NCBI GenBank assembly: GCA_002733645.1
Contig: NVWL01000001.1
Span: 124,001 to 188,000, forward strand
Source of the DNA: Oceanobacter sp.
Lineage (GTDB): Bacteria > Pseudomonadota > Gammaproteobacteria > Pseudomonadales > Oceanobacteraceae
Length of the DNA stretch: 64,000 nt
Reading direction: 5' to 3'
Part shown: piece after piece, positions 56,676-64,000 of the stretch
Layout: each line of letters opens with the position of its first letter
How positions within the stretch are numbered: position 1 is the first letter of the stretch
Translations under genes and position numbers: made by a program
Notes under the pieces: model-generated
What the model was told of the DNA's origin: nothing
Database searches by the model: none
Seen by the model: only the letters and a program-made list of their open reading frames with translations

Positions 56676-57247
56676 TGGAAGCCGCAGAAGAATTGAGTTT
56701 TCATGTAGGTCTGGCGGAACAAGGGAAGATTCATCACCTTGCAGGCAAGGATACTCTGGCGTTGGGCTACTTTCGCGAAGCATTAAAGCGTGCAGTGAAC
56801 GAGGGGGCGGCTGAAATATTTTTTCGCTATTACATGCACCTCAGCTTAGAAGTCCTAGAGAAACAAGGCCACGCAGAAGAAGTGGTCGAGTATTGCGACA
56901 GAGCAATCTCGCACTACGGAGAGCAAGATACGTTAGACCAATACGCAGCGAAAGATTTGATAGACACATGGCAGCGTAAAGGCATTTGCCTGATGAAAAT
57001 TGAAAACAATTCAGAAGCGTTAACAGCATTTAACGAAGCCAACAAAAAAGCCGCTGAATATGGCATCAAAGCTCCCTTAGCGAAAGCGTTTCTACCTTGG
57101 GTGAGTCGCTCTTATACGATTCGACCAGAGCAATTAGAACGTCAGTTAAAGGATCAGAAATACTTTTCAATCCGTCCTGATACGATTGATAAAAATCGCG
57201 CAATCCGTCTGGAAGGACTCGAACGATCACTGGCATCTGCCGGTTAA
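56675..57247 (+). CDS. TPR-repeat protein
   Basis: A 190-residue soluble helical protein, about three tetratricopeptide-like helix pairs: AEQGKIHHLAGKDTLALGYFREALK (residues 11-35), HLSLEVLEKQGHAEEVVEYCDRAIS (about 50-75), and WQRKGICLMKIENNSEALTAFNEANK (about 101-126). The C-terminal part is charged and not repetitive. Its start codon overlaps the stop of the L12-like gene (TAATG). TPRs bind partner proteins, so it may scaffold the other operon products (inference). Confidence 0.72.
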   Translation: MEAAEELSFHVGLAEQGKIHHLAGKDTLALGYFREALKRAVNEGAAEIFFRYYMHLSLEVLEKQGHAEEVVEYCDRAISHYGEQDTLDQYAAKDLIDTWQRKGICLMKIENNSEALTAFNEANKKAAEYGIKAPLAKAFLPWVSRSYTIRPEQLERQLKDQKYFSIRPDTIDKNRAIRLEGLERSLASAG

Positions 57248-57268
57248 TAAAGCCAGGGAGTTTACGAT

Positions 57269-57790
57269 ATGTTTGATAATCGAATTGAAAAAATGAATCC
57301 GGGGCAGGTCATCACAGATGCTCGTCTGCCGGACATGATTGAGCAGATGGGTAAATCTATCGCATCGGCACAATTGGCGATGGATTCAACCGGTGTGAAA
57401 ATCGGCACCATGCTAGGCGAAAGCAAAGTTAATTTTAAAGATGCCAATGGTAATAGCGTTGAACGCTCATTATTAGAACTTGGTTTTAGCCCTACCTTCT
57501 ATCATTTTTCAGAAACAGACATTGAACTGAAAATGACCGTCAGTATGCGTGTTGAAAAGAGCTTTGGCTTTGAGCTTGATGCCAATGTTGGCAGCAATGA
57601 TGATGACCCTAATCGAACGGTAATGTATGGAGCATCAGTCAGCCTTGATTATCACCAAAAGTTTAACTTTGATGTGACCGCGTCATCGACGATCAAAACC
57701 AAGCTCAAGGCTATTCCTGCACCTCAGGTATTTCTTGAAGCAATTCGCGACCATGTTTCTTCTGGCGGCACACTTAGCTCAAGTGATTGA
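57269..57790 (+). CDS. Paralogue 1 of the helix/LELGF.PTFY/VPPP-like module
   Basis: A 173-residue soluble protein, family unknown. Three shared segments: an amphipathic helix LPDMIEQMGKSIASAQLAMD (20-39), LLELGFSPTFYHFSETDIEL (68-87) followed by alternating beta residues KMTVSM, and a C-terminal YHQKFNFDVTASSTIKTKL then AIPAPQVFLEAIRD (128-161). The insert between helix and LELGF is short. PAP replaces the VPPP of its sisters. No signal peptide or membrane segment. GGGAG precedes ATG 57269; the next gene is 21 bases on. Confidence 0.7.
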   Translation: MFDNRIEKMNPGQVITDARLPDMIEQMGKSIASAQLAMDSTGVKIGTMLGESKVNFKDANGNSVERSLLELGFSPTFYHFSETDIELKMTVSMRVEKSFGFELDANVGSNDDDPNRTVMYGASVSLDYHQKFNFDVTASSTIKTKLKAIPAPQVFLEAIRDHVSSGGTLSSSD

Positions 57791-57811
57791 GCGATGACGG
57801 GAGTCTGAAAT

Positions 57812-58303
57812 ATGGCTAAACCAAGTTTGCAGTCGATGGTGTCTGAATCTCCATTGCCAGGAATGGTCAAGCAGTTGGGGGTGAGCATTGCCGAAGCGCA
57901 ATTCGCAATGGATCAAACCTCGTTATCGATTGCTAAGGCGATGGCTGATCCAGATATTCAGGGGCTGCAATTAGGTGGTCCTGATTCACGAAAGTATTGT
58001 TTGTTAGAGCTTGGGTTCACCCCCACGTTTTATCAAATGACGAATGTCACCATCGAGGCAAAAATTGCAATGTCGATGGGAAGCAGTACGGAGTTTTCGG
58101 TGGGCGCTTCAATTTCAGGAGGCATCGGTTTTTTTGCCGCTTCTGTTAATGCGTCATACAGCAATAAGTATTCGTATGAAGCATCCGCATCCAGTTCGAT
58201 TATAACGCAGTTAACGGCAATACCACCGCCACCACTGCTGCAAGAAAAGCTACAAGCTCAGCTTAAAGAGCGTCAGCAGAATTCTTTGAATACCGATAAT
58301 TAA
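57812..58303 (+). CDS. Paralogue 2 of the same module
   Basis: A 163-residue soluble protein with the helix PGMVKQLGVSIAEAQFAMDQ (16-35), CLLELGFTPTFYQMTNVTIE (63-82), then AKIAMSM, a glycine-rich stretch GASISGGIGFF (98-108), and the C-terminal NASYSNKYSYEASASSSI, IPPPPLLQEKL (113-147). The Gly-rich insert is its individual feature. GGGAG lies upstream of ATG 57812; the next gene is 11 bases on. Function unknown. Confidence 0.7.
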   Translation: MAKPSLQSMVSESPLPGMVKQLGVSIAEAQFAMDQTSLSIAKAMADPDIQGLQLGGPDSRKYCLLELGFTPTFYQMTNVTIEAKIAMSMGSSTEFSVGASISGGIGFFAASVNASYSNKYSYEASASSSIITQLTAIPPPPLLQEKLQAQLKERQQNSLNTDN

Positions 58304-58314
58304 GGAGAAATAAC

Positions 58315-58941
58315 ATGGCAATTGGTCAGGATTTACTAAACGTCCCTATGGGAGACATGATTCGCCAGATGGCTTTGGCGATTGCGGATGCTCAGATTCA
58401 GCTTGATGAGTCGAGCATGCAAGTTGCTGAAATGATGAGTGGCACGGCATTAGAACGAGATCAGGATGGTAATCCTATTCTTGATGGTAATGGCGACATT
58501 CAAAAAGTAGATACGCGTATCTTCTTTGGTCGTGAATACGACGAAGATGCTCAAAAAATGAAGCCGGTAAAAGCATCCATGATGGAGCTAGGTTTTACTC
58601 CGACTTTTTATCAGTTCATTGACACCATTATTGAAGTCAAAATCGCGATCAAAATGACGCGTGAAATTGATCGTTCACGTACCACATCGACGAATGATCG
58701 CAATGGCAGTAACAGCAGCAGCAAGTCTGGTGTCTTTAAGCGCATCTTTGGCAATAACAACAAAAGCAGTAGTTACAGCGCTCGCACGACCACGGTTGAT
58801 GCAACCTACAGCAGCAAGTACAGCTACTCAGCGGAAGGTTCAAGCCTGCTGCGTACGAAGTTAACGCCAGTACCACCACCGGCGATTCTTGAAGAGCGTA
58901 TTCGTGCTCAGATTGATGCTGAAGAGACAACCGAAGCGTAG
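58315..58941 (+). CDS. Paralogue 3 of the same module, with Ser/Asn-rich insert
   Basis: A 208-residue soluble protein. Helix VPMGDMIRQMALAIADAQIQ (10-29); an insert DQDGNPILDGNGDIQ (49-63) that resembles an acidic calcium-loop-like stretch; MMELGFTPTFYQFIDTIIEV (89-108); a Ser/Asn/Arg-rich loop (about 119-158); and TYSSKYSYSAEGSSLLRTKL, then VPPPAILEERIRAQI (164-200). AAGGAG precedes ATG 58315. The two inserts show the core tolerates large loops. Function unknown. Confidence 0.7.
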   Translation: MAIGQDLLNVPMGDMIRQMALAIADAQIQLDESSMQVAEMMSGTALERDQDGNPILDGNGDIQKVDTRIFFGREYDEDAQKMKPVKASMMELGFTPTFYQFIDTIIEVKIAIKMTREIDRSRTTSTNDRNGSNSSSKSGVFKRIFGNNNKSSSYSARTTTVDATYSSKYSYSAEGSSLLRTKLTPVPPPAILEERIRAQIDAEETTEA

Positions 58942-59006
58942 CTAAACCTAGTCGAAACTTAATAGGAACGCAGTGATATATATTTCTGCGTTATAGAGGA
59001 TTCCTT

Positions 59007-59570
59007 ATGGGTATGAACTCACCAATAGGCCAGCAGCTGCTGGACGTTCCATTTCCGGACATGATTCGTTCGATGGGTGTCGCAGTAGCCGAGGCTCAAT
59101 TCGCTCTTGATGAAGTGGGCATTCGCTTGGCACAAATGATGTCAGGCAGATACGAAGTTGAAGAGGCTGATCCAGATAACCCTGGCGAAACAAAAACTGT
59201 CGAAAAAACCGCATTGGTTAAATTCGATGGCCAAGACCTATCTTTGCTAGAACTAGGGTTTACACCGACCTTCTACCAGTTTGTTGATACCGTTATCGAA
59301 GTGAAAATCTCCATCTCAATGAGCTACGAGCGTTCATTTAGTAAAACGACAAAAACAAAAAGCCTAAAAGCGGCAGGCGGAATATTCCTAGGTTTTGGTG
59401 GTATAACCGCGCGCACCTCAAGTGTGAGTGCTTCTTACGCCTCAAAATTCCAATACAGCGCTGAAGGTTCGAGCTTATTGCGTACTAAATTGGTGAATGT
59501 TCCACCACCGGCAGTACTGGAAGAGCGTATTCGAAAAGTACTTGAGCGAGAAGTTGACGCCCGTACGTAA
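59007..59570 (+). CDS. Paralogue 4 of the same module
   Basis: A 187-residue soluble protein and the most regular copy. Helix VPFPDMIRSMGVAVAEAQFA (14-33), acidic insert (about 48-76), LLELGFTPTFYQFVDTVIEV (80-99), KISISMSYERSF, and SASYASKFQYSAEGSSLLRT plus VPPPAVLEERIRKVLE (141-180). Gene starts with tandem ATG at 59007 and 59013. A 65-base gap before it, the largest within the paralogue block, has no terminator. Function unknown. Confidence 0.7.
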   Translation: MGMNSPIGQQLLDVPFPDMIRSMGVAVAEAQFALDEVGIRLAQMMSGRYEVEEADPDNPGETKTVEKTALVKFDGQDLSLLELGFTPTFYQFVDTVIEVKISISMSYERSFSKTTKTKSLKAAGGIFLGFGGITARTSSVSASYASKFQYSAEGSSLLRTKLVNVPPPAVLEERIRKVLEREVDART

Positions 59571-59581
59571 GGGAGCCTGAT

Positions 59582-60772
59582 TTGTCCGAGTATCTCGATT
59601 GGGAAGATCTTATTGATGATGAAGACCAAGAGCCTTCATCTCAGGAAGATCGCCCCGCGCTGGATGATTTACTCAACCGGGAAGATATTCCTGATGAGTT
59701 AAAAGAACTGCTTAAAACTCGACAAGAGCTGGAAGACCAATTGAAGTCTTTCAGCTTAGGGCAGAACAACGAGCCAGAGCAGGATGCGCGAGACAAACAA
59801 CGTTTTCCTGTTAAAACGCATACAGTTGAAAGTCGCCTTGAAGAAAAGCGACAAAAAAAGATAGATGAGCGTAAGCGAACCGCTGAAATACGCTACCGAG
59901 AACGCTTGGCGAGACAGCGTAAAGACGCTGAAAAACGATTTGAATCGATAGAACTTCAAAAGCGTGAAGAGCTTGCTCGAAAGAAGGTGTTGGAGGCACA
60001 GGCACAAGCCAGTGAACGCCGCCGCATCATTTGGCGGCGCGAAGCGGAAGCAGATAGGCAGCAGCAAGAAAACTGGTTGGCAGAACGGCGTTTGCAGCAA
60101 CAGGCCAATATTCTTGCTGATAAGCGTCAACGTGAACTGGATGAACAAGCAGCGCTTAAACGTCGAGAGTTGAGTGTTGAAAAACGTTTACATCAGATAC
60201 GTGAAGAAAATTATTGGGAGCAACGTACCCATGAAAGGTTGGCTGCTGCCACCCAAAGTATCGTTGAGAAAAAATTAGCGCAACGCCGGGCTGACGTGCT
60301 TCAAGAGGCCGTTGAAATAACGCATAAAAAACGGTTAGAGAAAAAATTGGCCGAGGCTCGTAAAGAAGAAAATGCCGACCTTGAGCGTCAGCTTGAATTG
60401 CGCAATGAATTAGTTGGCACCAAACAAGAACAAAAAAGGCAAGAGCAGTCAGAATTAGATGCCCGTGATCAACAGCGAATTGAGCGAGCCAATGAACGCC
60501 TTGTTAAAAAAATGAATGACATACTGGCTGAACAATCTCAGGCCAGATTAGCTAAGAAGATGGAAGAGAAGTTAGAAGAAAAATCCCGAAAAAAATTAGA
60601 AGCGAAGATTCAGGAAAGAATAGAAGAAAGAACAGCAGCGAAGATTCAGCAGAAAATAGAAGAAAAAGCTCATCAGAAGCTTCAAGAAAAAATAGCAGAA
60701 AAAAAATTGGAGCGCCGGGCAGAAGAACGGCGTTTAAATAGGGATACAGGAACATCGGACCGATATGAGTGA
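59582..60772 (+). CDS. Long charged coiled-coil protein
   Basis: A 396-residue protein of extreme charge. An acidic head (about 1-75, YLDWEDLIDDEDQEP) is followed by an almost uninterrupted Arg/Lys/Glu/Gln helix. Near the end (about 328-385) a 12-residue periodicity is visible, with units like KKMEEKLEEKSR, KKLEAKIQERIE, AKIQQKIEEKAH. No signal peptide. It starts with TTG 59582, with GGGAG seven bases before; no ATG is near. Its stop overlaps the next gene by 8 bases. A filament, spacer or scaffold is likely (inference). Confidence 0.65.
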   Translation: MSEYLDWEDLIDDEDQEPSSQEDRPALDDLLNREDIPDELKELLKTRQELEDQLKSFSLGQNNEPEQDARDKQRFPVKTHTVESRLEEKRQKKIDERKRTAEIRYRERLARQRKDAEKRFESIELQKREELARKKVLEAQAQASERRRIIWRREAEADRQQQENWLAERRLQQQANILADKRQRELDEQAALKRRELSVEKRLHQIREENYWEQRTHERLAAATQSIVEKKLAQRRADVLQEAVEITHKKRLEKKLAEARKEENADLERQLELRNELVGTKQEQKRQEQSELDARDQQRIERANERLVKKMNDILAEQSQARLAKKMEEKLEEKSRKKLEAKIQERIEERTAAKIQQKIEEKAHQKLQEKIAEKKLERRAEERRLNRDTGTSDRYE

Positions 60773-61427
60773 TGATCTGATTGATGAAATTAGCGACAGC
60801 CTAGACGATTATCTAGTCAGTCTTGCAGATGGTTTGGCCGAAGCCCAACTACGCCTAGATGACATGGCTGCTGTGAGCGGGCCAGAGGGTATTCGCTATC
60901 AAATTCCAAAATTGGAATTCGACTTGAAAGTTGATTTTAGTTTGCAAGTGAATACTGAAGAAAGTGGAGAGTCCGTAAAACGCTTTTTGATAAAAGCGAA
61001 AAATGACTCATCTACAAGTACGAACTCTAAGCAAAGTGTGACGAGCACGTTGAGCGGTAGTTTTGTTGCTGTTCCTGTAAATCAAGGAACACCCGCGCAT
61101 GTCATTGAAACCGAGCTGATTCGAAAGAGTGCCAAGGAAGTCGTACTCAATGTGTATGTGAATCATGCGAATGGTGAGCCTGCTACAGACGTTGAGGTTG
61201 AAGTAAATATCGATCGAGAACGTTCAGACGCATTGAATAAATCGGAAGGCCGTAGCGCGTTGAAGCCAGCCACTGAATTGAGTGAGGGTGTACTCTTAAC
61301 CACCGTTGATGGTGTAGCGTCTACGCAACTATTGATTGCCACCCAAGAAACGAAACAGAACCGAATCATCGTGGTGATTGATTGCCAAGGGCAGACAGAA
61401 ACCATTCATTACAGGGTGGTTAAATAA
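60765..61427 (+). CDS. Related module fused to an Ig-like domain
   Basis: A 220-residue protein. Its N-terminal part has a diverged helix DYLVSLADGLAEAQLRLDDM (15-34), then IPKLEFDLKVDFSLQV (47-62) in the place of LELGF...IEVKI, and STLSGSFVAVPVNQGTPAHVIETEL (94-118), matching the VPPP-plus-helix ending. Residues about 124-220 (KEVVLNVYVNHANGEPATDVEVEV, GVLLTTVDGVASTQLLIA, NRIIVVIDCQGQTETIHYRVVK) look like a bacterial Ig-like (Big/invasin-type) beta domain. It has no signal peptide. ATG 60765 overlaps the previous gene as ATGAGTGA. Confidence 0.62.
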   Translation: MSDDLIDEISDSLDDYLVSLADGLAEAQLRLDDMAAVSGPEGIRYQIPKLEFDLKVDFSLQVNTEESGESVKRFLIKAKNDSSTSTNSKQSVTSTLSGSFVAVPVNQGTPAHVIETELIRKSAKEVVLNVYVNHANGEPATDVEVEVNIDRERSDALNKSEGRSALKPATELSEGVLLTTVDGVASTQLLIATQETKQNRIIVVIDCQGQTETIHYRVVK

Positions 61428-61429
61428 TC

Positions 61430-62665
61430 ATGGCAATGACCTATAAAGCTGTCTTACAAGACCTTAATGGCAAACCTATCGCGTCTCGTGATATTCGTGC
61501 CTTGGCTCGTAATAAAAATGGCAGCCAAGTGGTACGCGGAACAGCAAAAACAAACGCCAAAGGAGCCGTGCTCATTAAAGATGCCAGCATGGCACTGGGT
61601 ACTTTTGCGCCGTATATTAAGTTGCAATACAAAGATGGAAGCCGCTATAAAGATTTGACGGATACTCCGGTTTCAATGAGCGGTACGGCCATTGATTTTG
61701 GTGTGCAAAAAATTGAAGTTGCCTTACAAATTATGGCGCTTCGTTCCACAGGTATACCGCTTGCTACGGTCGCTAAAGCGGATACTGAGCGACTTAAAGT
61801 ACTTGAAAGTGATGTGGTTACGTTAAACAAACGTATTGAGACGGAAACGGCGGCTAAAGCATCGATCTCGGTGTTGCTAGATCAGCGCACAAAATCTCTA
61901 TCCAGCACTCAGGAACTGCTTCGTCAGCGCGATACTGAACTTGAGAGTGTTAACTCGCAGTTAAAAACACTGAAGTCTTCGAGCAGTTCTAACGCTTTGC
62001 AAATAAAAAATCTATCGAGTGAGAATGCAACTTTAGCGACACAGCTTAAGGCGAAAGATGCGCAAATACTTAAAGAAAAACAAGCGGTAGAAGCCAAGTT
62101 TTCAACGCAAATTGCCGCAAAAAATCAAGAGCTTGCCCGCTTGAATAAAGAAATCTCTACGATTTCTGAAGCGCAAGGGGCGGATGTCAGTATGCCGGAT
62201 CTCCTTTCTCGCTTAAGTGACAATCTTGAAGAAGCGAATACACGACTTAAAAAGAACAACAATGAATTTAAACTCAACGATGTCTCAATAAAAATTAAGG
62301 CTCTGCCGGGACAAAACGGGAATGGCTTAAGTTTTATCAAGCGCGATGAATTAGAAAAAGTAGATGCCAATGTTCTATCTGAAATTAGCATCAAATATCG
62401 TCCGGATAACGGAGCGAATAAAGCGGGTAATAAGTCTGTTGCTGTGCCTGATGTTAGTGGATATACCGAGCGTCTGGCGCATCGAAAACTGCGCGAAGCC
62501 GGCTTGAAAATTGAATTTGAGTACGAATCCGTGATTGATGTGGAAGGTCAACCATCAAAGCATGGTCGCGTCGTGGCGCAATCGCCACAAGCACACGCGC
62601 AGGTAGATCCGGGGATACGAATTTGGGTCACGATTGGTAAACGTACTTTGATTGAGGCGGGTTAA
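61430..62665 (+). CDS. Beta-domain/coiled-coil/PASTA protein
   Basis: A 411-residue protein with no signal peptide. Residues 1-100 (MAMTYKAVLQDLNGKPIASRDIRAL) form a likely Ig/transthyretin-like beta domain. A coiled coil spans about 115-250 (VTLNKRIETETAAKAS, LLRQRDTELESVNSQLKTL). A diverged copy of the operon module follows (MPDLLSRLSDNLEEANTRL, then FKLNDVSIKIKALPG, about 255-295). The end is a PASTA domain, residues about 337-406 (VPDVSGYTERLAHRKLREAG, VAQSPQAHAQVDPG). PASTA domains usually bind peptidoglycan; without a signal this is unexplained. ATG 61430 is two bases after the previous stop. Confidence 0.68.
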   Translation: MAMTYKAVLQDLNGKPIASRDIRALARNKNGSQVVRGTAKTNAKGAVLIKDASMALGTFAPYIKLQYKDGSRYKDLTDTPVSMSGTAIDFGVQKIEVALQIMALRSTGIPLATVAKADTERLKVLESDVVTLNKRIETETAAKASISVLLDQRTKSLSSTQELLRQRDTELESVNSQLKTLKSSSSSNALQIKNLSSENATLATQLKAKDAQILKEKQAVEAKFSTQIAAKNQELARLNKEISTISEAQGADVSMPDLLSRLSDNLEEANTRLKKNNNEFKLNDVSIKIKALPGQNGNGLSFIKRDELEKVDANVLSEISIKYRPDNGANKAGNKSVAVPDVSGYTERLAHRKLREAGLKIEFEYESVIDVEGQPSKHGRVVAQSPQAHAQVDPGIRIWVTIGKRTLIEAG

Positions 62666-62667
62666 GG

Positions 62668-63258
62668 ATGGCGACGTTTAGAAAAAGAAGTCAGTTGCAA
62701 AATAACAGCGCGGCATCGGTAGGCGACTTGATTTCAGAAATAGGACGAGGCGTTGCGCAAGCGCAGCAGCAAATTGATGCAGCCACCCTAGAGTCTTTCA
62801 AAGCAATGTACTCAGAAGGTGACGATTACGCACGTGAGCTTCGAAGCATTGGCTACCAACCTACTTGGTATCACATTCCAGAAGCGTCAGCGGAAGTGAA
62901 TTTGTCGTTGTCTATGAGCGCAAGCACCTCAACATCGACGACAAGTAAAAGCCAACTGTTTGGCACAACAGTGGATGCGACCACTCAGAATCAGTTTAAC
63001 TTCAGTTCAGAATTAAGCAGCAAGTTGTCGTTTAAGGTGGTGCCTGTACCACCGCCTATTTCACCTGATCAGGTGGCAGTCGTGCCTCAATTGGAAGGGC
63101 TTACTTTAGCGAACGCTGCGGAGTTGTTAGCCGAGCTAGGTATCGAGTTTGACTATGCAAATGACCTTGAAAAGGACAGTGAGCTAGAGGTGAAAGAGCA
63201 GGCGCCTAAGCCTGGCTCAATGATTAGCCGTGACGAAAAAGTAGTCATCATTGCCTGA
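62668..63258 (+). CDS. Paralogue fused to a PASTA domain
   Basis: A 196-residue protein joining the operon module to PASTA. Helix VGDLISEIGRGVAQAQQQID (18-37), IGYQPTWYHIPEASAEVNLS (61-80) in the place of LGFTPTFY, a Ser/Thr-rich loop (about 84-98), then NFSSELSSKLSFKVVPVPPP (111-130) and a single PASTA domain (about 136-196: VVPQLEGLTLANAAELLAELGIEF, VKEQAPKPGSMISRDEKVVII). The direct link from VPPP to PASTA shows where module and wall-binding-type domain join. No signal peptide. It starts two bases after the previous stop. Confidence 0.7.
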   Translation: MATFRKRSQLQNNSAASVGDLISEIGRGVAQAQQQIDAATLESFKAMYSEGDDYARELRSIGYQPTWYHIPEASAEVNLSLSMSASTSTSTTSKSQLFGTTVDATTQNQFNFSSELSSKLSFKVVPVPPPISPDQVAVVPQLEGLTLANAAELLAELGIEFDYANDLEKDSELEVKEQAPKPGSMISRDEKVVIIA

Positions 63259-63307
63259 TGATGTACAGCGCGACTTGTCTTTAAAGAATTTAATTTAGGA
63301 GATAGAT

Positions 63308-64000
63308 ATGCCCGGCCCATTTGATGACATCAAGAATTACGCCCGTTCACGCGGCTACAATTTAGCAGGCATGGACAGCCCATTGGCGTCGTTGTTGTCG
63401 TTAATTGGGCGTGTTGGTACGGCAACGACTCCATCGGCCGGTGGCGCTCCAGGCGGATCGGCTACTCAACCTGGTGGCGGGCAATCAAACGCATCTGGGG
63501 CGACCGACAATGGCGCAGCGGGAAATAACGCTAATGGCGATGGTGGCGATAATACAGTAGGGAATGGTACTGAAGGAAACGGTACCGATAATGGTGACGG
63601 AAATGGTGCCGCAGCAACCAATACCGGAACAACCACCGAAGTCACTATTACTGAATTAAAGAAAGGTGATAACGACGCAACGCACACCTGGAATGGCCAA
63701 AGCTACCCTAACGAAAACGGCACTTACGTAAAAGATCTGCAAGAACGCTTGTTGGAGCTTGGTTATTGGGTATCTTCGCCGTCGTCATCGAATGGTCGTC
63801 TGTGTGATGGTGATTACGGCGTCACCACCAAAGGTACTGTGGCGTTGTTTCAACTTGAACACATGGCGTTAAATCCTGACAACAGCATTGATGAATCAAA
63901 AATCACCGGCGTGTATGACACGGCAACGATTACAGCAATGGAAGCTGCAACAACGACTAGGCCTTCTCATAAAGCCGCGAACCTCGCCGGTGATGTTCAA
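63308..64000 (+). CDS. Gly/Asn-rich protein with peptidoglycan-binding-like domain (3' end outside window)
   Basis: The frame stays open to the window end (231 codons shown). It starts MPGPFDDIKNYARSRGYN, with a segment GMDSPLASLLSLIGRVG resembling a short amphipathic helix, then a Gly/Asn/Ala/Thr-rich low-complexity linker (about 38-105), then KGDNDATHTWNG and TYVKDLQERLLELGYWV, DGDYGVTTKGTVALFQLEH, ITGVYDTATITAM. The last part (about 135-215) fits the PG_binding_1 pattern (v..lQ..L..lGy......G.fG..T..Av..FQ). AGGAGATAGAT precedes ATG 63308. No signal peptide. Confidence 0.75.
   Translation, partial: MPGPFDDIKNYARSRGYNLAGMDSPLASLLSLIGRVGTATTPSAGGAPGGSATQPGGGQSNASGATDNGAAGNNANGDGGDNTVGNGTEGNGTDNGDGNGAAATNTGTTTEVTITELKKGDNDATHTWNGQSYPNENGTYVKDLQERLLELGYWVSSPSSSNGRLCDGDYGVTTKGTVALFQLEHMALNPDNSIDESKITGVYDTATITAMEAATTTRPSHKAANLAGDVQ

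Noticed and set aside
55554-64000. Reading the 55.5-64 kb operon as a prophage or type VI secretion remnant
   Set aside because: No capsid, tail-tube, sheath, terminase, integrase, ATPase or lysis gene is visible in the ten genes, and no attachment-site repeats were seen.

Overview
The window reads as a chromosomal segment of a Gram-negative gammaproteobacterium, most likely a marine or Oceanospirillales/Pseudomonas-like lineage (inference). The grounds are BtuB-type and porin-type outer-membrane proteins, lipoproteins, an AceE homodimer-type pyruvate dehydrogenase, YajQ, Slt70, AmpG, a DnaE1 of gammaproteobacterial length, a sigma32-like promoter before groESL, and a cobalamin and an FMN riboswitch. 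No rRNA, tRNA, CRISPR array, intact IS or prophage was seen.

Layout. 0-3.5 kb: start of an Old Yellow Enzyme gene divergent from an ArsR regulator, then slt and grxD. 3.5-9.7 kb (minus): btuB under a cobalamin riboswitch, a sensor kinase overlapping panE, and a degenerate REP-associated transposase-like protein. 9.8-17 kb: yajQ-ampG, a lipoprotein hydrolase, a porin plus small periplasmic binding protein divergent from a GGDEF/EAL protein. 17-26.5 kb: ZIP transporter, aceE-aceF, a chemoreceptor, and a membrane protein overlapping an M48-like protease. 26.6-31.3 kb (minus): two paralogous flavin monooxygenases flanking an alkyltransferase-like protein and an SDR. 31.6-34.2 kb: fxsA, groES, groEL. 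34.5-47 kb: mixed housekeeping and accessory genes (solute-binding proteins, FecR-like protein, TetR/hydrolase pair, deoxyribosyltransferase-like, ART-like, glycosyltransferase, VF530, DUF1275, antiporter, TatD). 47.3-55.2 kb: riboswitch-controlled RibH2-type lumazine synthase, dnaE, tilS directly overlapping dnaE, a lipoprotein, a thioesterase-like protein and a GST.

55.5-64 kb is the striking part: a tightly packed plus-strand operon of ten genes, running off the window, that I cannot match to a described system. It encodes a protein built of ribosomal L7/L12 C-terminal-domain-like repeats, a TPR protein, four small paralogues in tandem, a very charged coiled-coil protein, a related module fused to an Ig-like domain, a beta-domain/coiled-coil/PASTA protein, a fifth compact paralogue fused to PASTA, and a Gly/Asn-rich protein with a peptidoglycan-binding-like domain. 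Seven of the ten share one module: an amphipathic helix with an AQ core, a segment like LELGFTPTFY followed by alternating beta residues, and a C-terminal segment ending in VPPP plus a charged helix. None has a visible signal peptide or membrane segment. My inference is a hetero-oligomeric, probably structural, assembly with cell-wall-type binding domains; the layout recalls DUF2589-type proteins as I remember them, which I could not check.

Many start codons below differ from the longest open frame because a better ribosome binding site or a known family start lies downstream; this is stated per gene.
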